Shown here one piece after another: positions 49,418-61,447 of a stretch of DNA of 64,000 nucleotides. Position numbers and translations under genes: made by a program. Source of the stretch: Vitellaria paradoxa (taxonomy: Eukaryota > Streptophyta > Magnoliopsida > Ericales > Sapotaceae); the NCBI GenBank assembly GCA_019916065.1, contig CM034233.1:6268516-6332515 (forward strand), written 5' to 3'. Positions within the stretch are counted from its first letter, which is position 1; each line of letters opens with the position of its first letter. The notes under the pieces were generated by a model that made no database searches, was not told where the DNA came from, and was given only the letters and a program-made list of their open reading frames with translations.

Positions 49418-52400
49418 ATTCGTTTCGTCTGGTCCATCCGCCCGTCACTTCTGAGTTACTAAAATCTGGTGAAAGAAAAGGAAAAGCGATGTAGGCCACG
49501 TGACATCGAGCACGTGAAATGTTAAATTAAAATTTATTGATTTAAATTTATTTAAGTTTTCTTTTTAAATTAAGAATATATAAATAAATTTATATTGTTA
49601 AATTTTAATTTAATAGTTTCGATCCGATATTGAGAGTTACATCAGTGACCAATGTCAATTCCCCTGCGTCCAAGTGTTTAGAGCGTTAAATTAAAGTTCT
49701 GTTTGTATGGCAAAAAAAAAAAAAAAAGAAAAATTAGTATAAAAGTGACATGCGATGAATTTTAATTGAAAAAAATTAAAAAAATTAATAATTTTTTATA
49801 ACTTTTGATAAAATTTAGTTTCCCGAACATTACCTAAAATCCAATGGTCTAAATTTATTTTAGTATTTTTTAATTAAAAATATAAATATATATTCAAACA
49901 ATTAAATTTTAATTCAATGACTTAGAAAGTCGATGTTACTGGATTGACATCATACTCGATGTCAACCCCATCTGTGCACATTAGGGATCTATTTGTTTTG
50001 ATCAAAATATTTTACATAGAAGAATATTTTTTGTATAAAAAATTTTACAGAAAATTTTATTTTTATTTTTGTTTTTTATAGTTTAGTTTGAAGCATACTT
50101 TTAGATTTTTTTTTTTATAAAAAAAAATGCAAAAGAGATGCTAAAAAGGAGGTGGAATAATGTTACTTTTTTTTTTTCTAAATTAACTTTACAGAGTTAA
50201 AGAAAAGAAGTTATTTTTAAACATTTAAAGATAATATATATTTTAAAATAATATTTTATGTAATTATGTCTCGTCAAACAATTAAAAATAAATAAACTAT
50301 TTTCAAATTTACTAAAAACAAATGGAACTTGAAGTGTGATTTATTTGACATTGAAACAAATAAACCAAGGATATATGGGGAGCCTTTGGTTTCCCCCTTT
50401 TTTTTAACTAATTTTTAATTAATTTTTACCAATTTTTGTCCACCTTGTTTTTCATACATTTGATTTGAAATTTGAAATTTTACAAAATTTTAACTAATTT
50501 TTACAAAAAAATTTGTCAATGTTTACAAATTTTTGTTAATTTTTTTCAATGTGGATAATTTTTTATTAGCAACTATTCAAACGCGTAAATTAGATTACAT
50601 TCGAATGGATTTAATTAAAAATTTTTATTTGTATTAATTAAATATAAAAAAGGTAAAATCTAACTCTCCTTTTGTAATTTTTAGATACCAAAAACCCATG
50701 CCCCCGCGTATTTCCCAACCTTTCCATCCACCCATCACTTCTGAGTCATTAAAAACTCGCGAAAGAAAAGGAAGGGGGGGTGTTCGGCATGGTGTGACGT
50801 AATTTCGGTGAACATTAAGTTTATGAATTATTAAATTAAAACTTAACGATTCAAATTCGTTTAAGTTTTTTTTTATTAAAAATGTGTGAATAAATTTAAA
50901 CTGTTAAATTTTAATTTAACGGTCTTGATTTGATGTTGGGGACTAACATTGGTAATCGATGTCAATTCACCTATGTCTTAAGGTTTAGAACGTTAAATTA
51001 AAACCATGTTTGGGTGGCAAAAGAAAAAAAAAAAGTTAGTACAAAAGTTACACGTGACGAATTTTGATTGAAAAAAATTAAAAAAAATTAATAATTATAA
51101 GTAGAGTTTGGAAGAAGTCTCCCAAACGTCACCTAAGATCCATTATTTTTTTTTTTTTTTGAAGCTGCACCTAAGATTCAATAATCCTAAGCTTATTCGA
51201 GTATTTTTAATTAAAAATACATAAATACATTTAAACAGTTAAATTTCAATCCAGTGACTCAAGAGGTTGATGCCATGGGCTGGAGGCCAACTGGTGCTGC
51301 TGTATGCTAGAGATTAGTCAGGTGCATTTTTGAGGCATTGGATATTTTTCAAAGGAATTTAATGCCTCTTATTTGAAGTCAGTTTTTTCTTTTTCTTTCT
51401 TCCACTCTCTCATTAACCCCTCCCTCACACACTAAATTTTGTTAACACTTAAAAAAATTATTTTTGAAATTATAATTTTTCATTAATATAAATTTAATTA
51501 CTTATTGAAAAAATAAAAATAATAAAAAATAACATACTAGTAACTAAAAATAAAAAAAAATACAGTAAATTTGCCTCATCAAACAAATTGTATATAAGTA
51601 AATTTTATTTTATTTTTTGTAAAAAAAAATCATACTTTTTATATGGACTACTCTCATATTTAGAAATTTTTTATGTGTTTAAAAATTATTAAAATAAATT
51701 TTTACATGTTGAAGCAATCTAACATTTTCTAGCAATGATGACTTTAATCATTCTCCCACTACAGATACCAGTAATCTCCTCTCTTACACATTAAATTTTG
51801 TTCATACTCAAAAAATTAATTTCCAAATTATAATTTTTTTAATATAAATTTAAATATTTTTGAAAAAATAAAAAAAACAAAAAATAGCAGACGAGTAATT
51901 AAAAATAAAAGAAAGATGTAGTAAATTTATCTATCATCAAACAAATCATGTACAAGTAAATTTTATTTTATTGTAAAAAAATACCATATTTTTTATATGT
52001 ACTCTCATATTTAGAAAATTTTTTGTGTGTTTAAATATGTATTCTCATATTTAGAAAATTTTTTGTGTGTTTAAAAATTATTAAAATATTTTTTTACATG
52101 TGGAAGCAGCCTGGCATTTTTCTGGCAACGATGAGTTTAGTCATTCTCTTGGTACAAATGCCATTAATCTCCTCTCTCACGCACTAAATTTTGTTAACAC
52201 TTAAAAAATTATTTTTTAAATTATAATTTTTCATTAATGTAAATTTAAATATTTTTTGAAAAAATAAAAATAATAAAATACCAAACTAGTAACTAAAAAT
52301 AAAAGAAAGATATAGTAAATTTGCCTATCATCAAACAAATCGCGTACAAGTGAATTTTATTTTATTATAAAAAAAATCATATTTTTTATATGTACTCTCA

Positions 52401-53718
52401 TATTTAGAAAAATTTTTGTGTTTAAAAATTAATAAAATAATTTTTATATGTTGACGCAGCCTTAACATTTTTGACAGTGATGACTTTAATCATTCTCCCG
52501 CTACAGATGCCAGGCTAGGTTCAACATATGAAAATAATTTTGATAATTTTTAAATACATAACAAATTTTCTAAATATGAGAGTCCATATAAAAATTGTGA
52601 TATTTTTTGACAAAAAAATAAAATAAAATAAAATTTACTTATACGTGGTTAGTTTGATGATAGGTAAATTTATCGTATTTTTTTATTTTTGGTTACTAGT
52701 ATGTTATTTTTTATTATTTTTACTTTGTTAAAAAATATTTAAACTTATATTAATAAAAATTATAATTTGAAAATTAATTTTGTAAACGTTAACAAAATTT
52801 AGTGTGTGTGAGAGGGGATTGATGAAAGAACGGAAGAAAGAAGAAAAGAAAATTTGACTTTAAATGAGAGCCATTAGACTCCTTTCAAGGAAATTCAATG
52901 GCTAAGAAATGTCAACTGACAAATATCCGGTGCACAATTGTACTGGTTGGCTCCTCAACCCTAATGTCACGGGGTTGATATCAAACCCGATATTAGCCCC
53001 ATTTATGCACATTAAGACTCTACTTGTTTCGATCTAAAATATTTTACATTAAAAATATTTTTTGTGTAAAACTTTTTACAGAAAATTTTATTTTTATTTT
53101 TGTCTTTTATAGTTTAGTTTGAAGCATACTTTTAGAATTTTTTTTTTTTATAAAAAGAAAATACAAAAGAATGCTAAAAAGGAGGTGGAATAATGTTATT
53201 TTTTTTCTCAAAATTAATTTTACATAGTTAAAGAAGAGAAGTCATTTTTAAACATTTGAAGATAATATATATTTTAAAATAATATTTTATGTAAATATGT
53301 CCCGTCAAACAATTAAAAATAAATAAATTATTTTTAAATTTACTAAAAACAAATAGAATTTAAAGTGTAATTTATTTTACATCAAAACAAATGAACCATG
53401 AATATATGGGGAGCATTTGGTTTCCCTTTTTTAATTAACTTTTACCAATTCTTATCTTTTTTTTTTCGCACGTTTAATTTAAAATTTGAAATTTTACAAA
53501 TTTTCACTAATTTTTACAAAAATTTGTCAATATTTACAAATTTTTATTAATTTTTTTTCAATTTAGATAATTTTTTATTAGTAACCATTTGAACGAATAA
53601 ATTAAATCACCTTCAAATGGATCTGAGTAAAATTTTTAAATTGTATTAATCAAATGTCAAAAATTAAAATCTAACTCATCTTTTTTTAATTTTTAGATGC
53701 CAAAAACGTATGGCCCCG
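49418..53718. repeat. Old tandem duplication of a ~1.3-kb segment (second copy interrupted)
   Basis: Copy 1 is 49418-50707. Copy 2 starts at 50708 and ends near 53718. Paired landmarks include CACTTCTGAGT (49445/50736), GTCAATTCMCCTRYGTC (49658/50960), CAGAAAATTTTATTTTTATT (50050/53090) and AAAGGAGGTGGAATAATGTT (50146/53178). Removing the insertion at 51279-52963 leaves copy 2 at ~1.32 kb. The copies have diverged by many substitutions. Non-coding and MITE-rich. Confidence 0.8.
51279..52963. mobile_element. Foldback Mutator-like element with ~9-bp target duplication and internal tandem array
   Basis: Flanks ATGCCATGG (51270-51278) and ATGTCACGG (52964-52972) correspond to ATGTTACTG in the uninterrupted copy 1 near 49932, supporting a 9-10-bp duplication as in Mutator-like elements. 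Long inverted arms pair ~51280-51720 with ~52520-52963 (for example CATTGGATATTTTTCAAAGG against the complement of CCTTTCAAGGAAATTCAATG). Between and within the arms a ~370-bp unit containing CACTAAATTTTGTTAACACTT occurs three times directly (starting about 51406, 51769 and 52159) and once inverted (ending about 52823). No transposase frame. Confidence 0.75.
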
Positions 53719-54349
53719 CGTATTCCAAAACTTTCCACGGCGAGCTCGTGGCATGCAAGTTGAAATAAATAAATTGAACAAAACCAAATAAAACCCCCCC
53801 TCCCCCTCGTGCAAAGACGATTCCGTAGAGTGCGGCCTTGATTCAATTTCATCGGGAGGTTGCGTTGAAATTCTTTTCATTGATTACCTTCAACAATTCC
53901 CATTCGCCCCCTTTTAACCCAGTTGAAAATTCCTCAACAAAGAACATTCCTTTTTTAGTTAAACAAAACCTTTTATGCTACGGGCTGCTCCTCCACTCCA
54001 CTTTCACTTTCTAGAAGAATAAAAGAGAATTAAAAATTTCAGCCCTAACTTAATTATGGAAGAAGGTGGTAGAATTTTTTTGGGGGCAAGCTCAATGGCG
54101 TGGTCCACCAAACGCACAAAAAAGTTGATAATATTAAAATTAATAATTTTTTTTTTTTATCTTTAGAAGGCTATCTATTTATCAAATATAATTACTTTAA
54201 TAACTTTACAAATTACATTTATATTATTTATAATTCATACATCATATTTACAGTATTAAAGGTTAAATAATTTTGTTTTATTAAAAAATTATTTATGATT
54301 CTGATTATAAATTAGCTTTATTCAAAAATTATTTACGAAGTAGGGACGT

Positions 54350-54903
54350 ATGTAAAGATACATCTATATAATTAAACATATTTTTTGATTTGACATTTAT
54401 CTTAGTCATCACTAAAGTTTCGTCACATTATTACTTATTATATATCTATATAATAAAATACATCATTTGAATTTAAAAATTGAAATTCAAATAAATATAT
54501 TATATAATAAAACACATCATTTGATTTGACATTTATCCCAGTCATTACAAAAGTTTCTCCATGTCATCACTTATTATATATCTATATAATAAAATACATT
54601 TTTTGAATTTAACAATTGATATTCAAACAAATATCTGTATAATAAAACACATCATTTGATTTGATATTTGTCCTAGTCATCACTAAAATTTTGTCACGTC
54701 ATTACTTATTATATATTTATATAATAAAACACATCATTTAAATTTAAAAATTGAAATTTAAATAAATATCTATGTAATAAAACGCATTATTTGATTTGAC
54801 ATTTGTCCTACTAATTACTAAATTTCGCCATCTCATCACTTATTATATATTAATATAATAAAACACATCTATTGAATTTAAAATTTGAAATTTAAATAAA
54901 TAA

Positions 54904-54905
<2 letters not shown>
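54350..54905. repeat. 135-bp tandem array, four units, followed by (TA)n
   Basis: TTGATTTGACATTT recurs at 54385, 54521, 54656 and 54791, a steady 135-136-bp period. Each unit also carries CTATATAATAAAACACATCA twice in variant form, so it is itself a two-part repeat. (TA)n follows at 54909-54936. Confidence 0.85.
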
Positions 54906-54939
<34 letters not shown>

Positions 54940-56597
54940 TTTTGTAAAATCATACAAATTATATTTTAATTATATTATCTATTATCATTAAATAATGTAT
55001 GGATACCTATTAAACAAAGTCAACTAAATTTTTTTATTTAAAAAATATTTAAATTTTAATTTTAAAAAATTTATTAAAAAATAAACATTAAAATTAAAAT
55101 TTTAATTTTAATGTGCTTAAACTTAAATTTTAAATATATATATACTTTTACACTATATATCATTTATATGATCAAGAAGTTTAAAATTTTACATTTGAGA
55201 TATTTTCAACTGTTGAATTTGCTAAATAACTAGGATTATTTTTTTTCTCTCACTCTTCCCATTTTTTAATACTTTTTATATAAAATATATCATTTATTTA
55301 ATAAATAAGTTTAAAATTTTGAATTTGAGATATTTTTAACTGTTAAATTTGTTAACTGGACAAGATTATTTTTTTGTTTCTCTCGCTCTTCCCATATTTT
55401 TTTAAATACTTTTTATATAAAAGATTTTAAATTAATATTTTAAAAAATGTGATAATATTTGTAATAAATAATAAAATTTTGTACCTTAATCTCTTTTAAT
55501 TAATGATTTTTATTTTTATATGTTATTTTTACACTTTTTTTGTACAAATTTATTTTATAAATTTAAATTTGAATTATTTACACGTTAAATTATATTTCTT
55601 TACCTTCAGGCACAGGTAATAATTGCTAGTATTGTAGTTGGTGTAAATGTAAAGTGTAAATTATAGATTGTGTGAATTACCAAAAATTATGTACGATTTT
55701 GGCACATTAATTTTTTGTAATTTTGTATCAAAAGTTATAAAATGTAACCTTTTATGCGCCAAAATTTAGATTTTTTTTTGTAATTTTTGTAATTTTAGTG
55801 TGTAGTAATTTTTTATGTATTTGATAAAACATTAATTTTTGAAAAAAATTGATAAAAGTTCATTTTTTATCAAACATGAAAAAAATTACAAAATTCAAAA
55901 ATTACTAATTTTTTATACTCCAAAAATGCCCTCTTTTGTTGTTGGACTATCAACGAAATGCTCCCTAAATACAACAAAATCACTAAAGGGTTCGTTTAAA
56001 AATAAAATCTCCAATTTTCTCTAACTTACATTATTTATTATGAAAAGTTATATTTGGAAGATTCTGATTCTATTATTACTAAGCTTTAAAGAATAACTAA
56101 TTGATTATTGAAAAGATTTTTTATCTAGCTAAAAACTTCTCTAATTTTTAAAAAATCTCCATTTTCGAATTTTGTTCGAGGGTTGGATTCTAATTTGCGA
56201 TATAAAATTGGTATTCTCTTAGGATTTTCAATGTGAGATGAGAGTCAAATAGAGAGAACTCGTTTTTTAAGCAACCGTTCTTTAGATTTATAGAGTTCTT
56301 TTAAACATTTAGTTAAAGAGAAATCTTTCGGAGGCCAACGTTGCAAATCATGGACTTATTGCATGTGATCGCCATGAGCTCAGTCATTTTTCTACTACTT
56401 TGAGTAGTGCATCGTGGAAGCAATTAAATGGCTCAAGCAATATAATTGAATCTAGATTGTGTACGTAGTGGAAAAAAAGTTTGAAATAATTTTTGATGCA
56501 TAAAATTGAAGTTTTTTTTTTTCCTTTTTTAAGTTCTATCAGGGTTTTATCATAAAAATTTTTCTGGTTCTTTCTTTTTCGTACTTGATCTATTTAA

Positions 56598-56752
56598 GGT
56601 GCGTTCGGCATCTCCAAAAAATAAAAAAAAAAAAACTCTAAAAACCTCTAAAAACATCTATCACATCAACTTTTTTATTTCACCGCACGTATTACGAACT
56701 CACAATTTTCTTACTTTATCTCATTTTTTCTCACATCACTCCAAACACTACC
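56598..56752 (+). mobile_element. 155-bp MITE with TTAA flanks
   Basis: GGTGCGTTCGGCAT and CACTCCAAACACTACC are the ends, and TTAA flanks both sides (56594-56597, 56753-56756). The core CACCGCACGTATTACGAACTC is also in 58765-58923, 31703-31845 and, inverted, 23315-23465. Confidence 0.7.
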
Positions 56753-57936
56753 TTAATTGAATCACACTAGAAAACTTCAGCCTCATAAATTGAATTTAGA
56801 AAGATCACTGGGTACAATGAAGTACATAACTCAGAAGATCTAGTTTTTTCAGTTGAGATAAAATGGTGCATTGTTGAAGATTCGTGAGAAAAGGGGTTGC
56901 ACCTCGAAAGAATCCAGGGGCTTTGAAAAACCTTTGTCAATGCCAACCATATCTATGTATTTATATATGCTATTGCAGAGCTCTCCATACCATCCACTAC
57001 CAATTAAAAGCATGGATTCTCCATTACTTGTCACTAGAAATGGAAGAGCCCAAATGTCATTCATCCAAATTGGAGTTGTTAGGTCTTTATTCTTCACTTG
57101 TAGAGATTCTAATGCCAAATTCTTGTCCCATTAATGCTTTAAAAAAAAAAAGAAAAAAAAAAAGAATGTGAATATGTTCTTCCTCACCATGGATCAAATT
57201 AATGCTGGGAAAAGAGGGAATAAATGCTTTTTTTTTTTTAATTTTTTTTTCTATAGGTAGCTAAGTACTCTCTTTAATTACTTTTGCCTTTATTGTTACA
57301 ATTTGTGTGGTTTGCTCATTCTTACTAGAAGTCCACTTGGGGGGAGTGTTTGTGTCCGTTGAAATAGTTTAATTGATTTTAGGAAACAAAACTTTGCGAA
57401 GCAACTTTCTAAAAAGAGTGAAAATCCATGGTGTGCGTGTATATATATTTATATATATATATATATTAGTGTCTGAAAGTCCACGCCTTCGCTCCAAGTG
57501 ACACAATAGGACCTTTACAAAAGGAATAAATCTTTGGTAGGACCGAGTGACTTTTAAGCAAGGTTTTTGGCACGCTGTTTTTTATTAAAAATTTTTAAAA
57601 ATAATTCATTTTTATCTTATTATACAAATTGTGAACATATAATTTATCACTATTTAAGTAAATGAGAAAGTCATATATCACTATTTAAGTAATAACATTA
57701 TTAAAACATCAATTACGATCAACTAAGGCATACGTAGAAAAAAAAATTATAAATCCCAGTGATGTAAAGGAAATTTTGTTATCATCCCATCATATTGTTA
57801 TTTTTAATTTTTAATACATCAAAATTCAAAACTTGAGGCGCAAAAAAAAAAAAAAAAAACAAAAAAAAAAAGAGAGAAAAGGCTGAGTAACTATAGAAGT
57901 TACCCGAACTATCTTAAATACAATAATAAATGATGT

Positions 57937-58622
57937 TGTTGGATAGTTTTGAACCTATTTCATCCCTAAAAGTTAGTTTATAGGGTGAGACTTTCTCTCA
58001 TTTATATACTAACTACTAACCTTTTTCACAACTAATGTGGAACATTCTAACAATCTCTTCATTCACACATCGAGTTTATAATAAACTTAGATTTTGATAC
58101 CAGTTGTTAGGCGGTTTTGAGCTGATCTCATCCCTAAAAACTAATTCTAAGATGAGGTTTTTGTCACACTTATATACTGATAACTAGACTCTTTCACAAC
58201 TGGTGTAGGACATCGCAACAATTTCCTCCTTCCCACATCAAGCCTTGGGTCAAAGGCATCAACAACTTGTTTCTTCGATGAGTTAAGATTGATGATAAAT
58301 TTGGACTCTAGTACTAGTTATTGGAGATCCGTTAGCTCAAACCTACAAGCAAACACAATAAAAAATAAACCAAGAGCAAAGATGTACATGCACAGTCCCA
58401 AAGTCTTGTGATTCACAATATTTCAATCTTCTTATTTTATACTTTTCAGCTTTTTACCATTGAATTTCTTGATCTTATATTTTACCCGAAGCTTTAATAG
58501 TAGTTGTTGAGTGGTTTTGTGTTTATCTCATTTCCAAAAAAGAACTCGTAGGGTTAGACTTTTCGTCACACTTATATACTGATTACCAACATTTTTCATA
58601 ACTAATGTGAAACACCCCAACG
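57937..58622 (-). mobile_element. Tandem TRIM (miniature LTR retrotransposon) with three ~116-bp LTRs
   Basis: Three TG...CA-type copies of nearly equal length: 57937-58052 (116 bp), 58105-58220 (116 bp) and 58505-58622 (~118 bp). Each has ATCTCATYCCTAAAAACTA, CACTTATATACTRA and CACAACTRRTGT. On the minus strand the middle LTR is followed by ACTGGTATCAAAATC, an initiator-Met primer-binding site, then only 52 bp of interior before the next LTR. Purine-rich GGGAAGGAGGAAAT precedes the middle LTR on the other side, where a polypurine tract belongs. The LTR holds a TATATAAG promoter box. No coding capacity. Confidence 0.8.
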
Positions 58623-58764
58623 ATGCAATCATCTAAATAATAATAAGGGCTACTAGAAGTATAATTATAAGTGATGCAATTGTCTAAATAAATTAATGAT
58701 TCACGCAAACCTAAAATAAATTCCATGTGTGCTAGCTGCTTAAATTAAACAATTGATATTATTA

Positions 58765-58923
58765 GGGGCTCGTTTGGTGTGCAATAATTTGCTGAAGATC
58801 TCTATAAATTTCTGTTAACTTTTTATCACATCAACTTTTTTCTCTCACTGCACGCATTACGAACTCTCCCCAAATCACAATTTATCTCAATTTATTTCAT
58901 TTTTTCTTACTCCAAACAAACCC
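58765..58923 (+). mobile_element. 159-bp MITE, same family as 56598-56752
   Basis: GGGGCTCGTTTGGTG and TACTCCAAACAAACCC ends. Shared core CACTGCACGCATTACGAACTC. Target duplication not clear. Confidence 0.6.
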
Positions 58924-59198
58924 AGATTGTTCATAAAATCTTTTACTATAATATTAGCATTTTAAATTAAATAATTAATTTTTTATATTATAATATTAGC
59001 ACTTAAAATTCAACTTTTTATACTTTTATTTTTTCTCACAATGAATAATATATTTTAGAGTATAATTGAATATAATTAGAGTATTAGCATTAATTTTTAA
59101 AGAAATTATAAAATAAACTGATTTGTAAGTCAAAACTCAATAAATTGAAGATCTTATAAATGGTTGGCTGAGATTAACATGTTTAAGAGATAGATTAA

Positions 59199-59568
59199 GA
59201 GCCCGTTTGGAGGCTAAAAAAAAGACAAAAAAGTACCAAAAGTTATATTTTGTAACTTTTGGTGCGTTTGGTGGAATCACAATTTTTTTCACTTTTTTGC
59301 TCTACTACAGTAAGTTATTCCACAAAAAGTTTTACTAAACACATAAAAATTGTCACTTTTCTGTAATGTTACAATAAAAAACTTACTAAACACACAAAAA
59401 GTTATAATTTTTCTACTTTGTTATAGTAAAAAGTTTACCAAATACTTAAAAGTTGTAAAAAATTACTAAAAATTACATTATATTCCACAAACACGTCAAA
59501 AATTATAACGAGTAATTTTTAATTAAAAATTACTAAAAAATACTAAAATTTGCACTACCAAACACTCC
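59199..59568. mobile_element. MITE with CGTTTGG ends, TAA target duplication
   Basis: GAGCCCGTTTGGAGG and CTACCAAACACTCC are inverted. TAA flanks at 59196-59198 and 59569-59571. Same family as 3361-3698. Confidence 0.75.
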
Positions 59569-59654
59569 TAAATTGTTCAAAAAATAAATTAAACTAATTT
59601 TTCTTTAGGCTAAAATTTACTTAACAAATATATATATATATATATATATATTTG

Positions 59655-60250
59655 CACCGACTTGAAGTCCACCGCTATCCGTAGTGTGGCTCGGCCCCTT
59701 CGCAAATGATTTGATTGTGAGATGCAAACAAAAGGGAGCAGGTGATGATAAAACTCCCATTGCCTCCGATGGGTGGAAGAGGAAGAAGAAGAAAACAAAA
59801 AGAGGAGACTTTTTCAGTCGCAAGGGTCAGAGGGAAAGCAAGGGCGTAAGTAAGCCTGGGAAAAGACGAAGACTGACTTTGCAGTGGGCCCGACCTTTCC
59901 CCCTTCTCTCAAGCCTTTTTTCAACAAGTTTCTTCCCTAAAGGACAGCATCCACATTGGTGTTTGGATTACCCGAAAGCGAAACAGCGGGGAGAGTTTTG
60001 GCTGGAGGGCTGGAGGAAAGAAGAAGAGCTACGGCGTCGTTGGATGCCCCTGGATATGGCGAATAAAAGATCCATGTAAGCGACACAGCTGGCAATCTGA
60101 CACGTGAGTACGATACAAGCAAAATCATAACCCTGTCATTCAAACCGCCGTATCACAGCCGTCACCCCCTATCTGACATGTACCATCACTCCACGCCCAT
60201 GGGACAAGACCAGTGCTCCTTCGCTGTCTTCGTCACCTAACTCCGTTAAT
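59655..60250. other. GC-richer island of unknown nature
   Basis: Markedly less AT-rich than its surroundings. The plus strand has an unrecognised 131-codon basic frame (59684-60079) and the minus strand two ~68-codon frames. A G-box-like ACACGTGA lies near 60099. It could be a promoter with first exon, a gene relic or a transposon fragment. I cannot choose. Confidence 0.25.
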
Positions 60251-60274
60251 GAAATATATACTTCCGATTAGAGT

Positions 60275-61440
60275 CGCACAAAATAAAATAAAATTTTATA
60301 AATTTTTATAAATATAAATTATGAGATAATAAAATTTTAAATTTTATATTTATTATACGAATTACGAAATATTTATTTTTATAATTTTATTTTATTTTAT
60401 ACATTTTCATACAACTCTAAACACATCCATAGTTACATTTGGAGTGAAATAAATTTTAAAAAATAATAAAAAATTTAAAAGTTTTAAAAACTACTTAATT
60501 TTTTATTCTATTATGTCAATTATAAACTTATAATTTATCTATTTTATCTTAATTTTTATTACTTCAAACGCACTTATAAGAAAATTAATGCATGTTAGTT
60601 TTAGGATGAGCTTAAGAGTAACAAAGTTATTTTTTTTTTTTTTATACTTAGTTACTTAAAAAAGTTTATTTTTTTTGGATAATTAAAAAGAAAAAATTAA
60701 TTTTTTATTCACTAACTTTTTAATTTTTTATTAATTTAATATTTTTATCTTTTATAATTTAAAAAAAATTTTAAAATATAAAAGCATAAACTTGATCATT
60801 AAAAAAAAAAAAAGTTAAAAAGTTGAGTAATTAGTTATGATTGTCAAACTCACGTTTAATATGGTATTTACACTTAAATTTTTTTGAGGAGAGTTGACAT
60901 CAAGTTTGACGTCAACTCTATGTTAATACCGTTCTCATTAATATTTTTGTATTATTAAATTTTGATCCAACAACTCATAAAATTGATATTACGAAATTGA
61001 ATAACAAAATTGTTATCAATCTCTCTTCTTTCGTTATACTTTTCCTTGTACTTTTACCAAAAAATTATTTATTAAAAATTTTTACTAATTCTTATATCCA
61101 AAATAAAAATGAAATATTTATAATCAGATTTAATTTTATGTAAGAATTAATTATCTTCTTCAACCATTTAAATAAGAGTTAGAATTTATTCTTATATTGC
61201 ATAATATCTTAGTTATAAATGGTGTTTGACTGGCAAAAAAGTGTTAAAAAAAATAGAGTACAAAATTTGATATAAAAATAATATTTAATGAAATTTGATT
61301 GAAAGAAATAAAAAAAATATGTAAAACTTACATATTTATTCACGCTTGAATTTCAAACAAAATTAGACAAACATGTGATTCTGAACTAAATCAAATAAAA
61401 TTAAAAGTGAGATTAGTGATAATAAAGAAAATGAAAGCAC
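60275..61440. other. AT-rich intergenic region with MITE fragments
   Basis: Contains the ~160-bp dispersed repeat (60275-60430), a MITE-like unit (60433-60573, ACATTTGGAGTGA versus TCAAACGCACTTAT) and a partial unit near 61216-61330 resembling 49697-49840 and 51001-51138 (TTTGRCTGGCAAAA start). No gene. Confidence 0.5.
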
Positions 61441-61447
61441 GATGTTA

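Larger units (their letters stand above)
53720..57930. other. AT-rich intergenic region
   Basis: Apart from the 135-bp array and the MITE at 56598-56752, nothing gene-like is supported. A minus-strand open frame at 56849-57118 (89 codons, less biased composition, IWALPFLVTSNGES) could be a decayed gene fragment, but I cannot assign it. Confidence 0.5.

Noticed and set aside
56849..57118. 89-codon minus-strand frame as an F-box-type protein fragment
   Set aside because: IWALPFLVTSNGES vaguely recalls F-box-associated domains but lacks their key W and Y pattern. Not assignable.
59684..60079. 131-codon basic frame called as a gene
   Set aside because: No homology recognised, no clear promoter/terminator arrangement. 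Kept only as an unexplained island.
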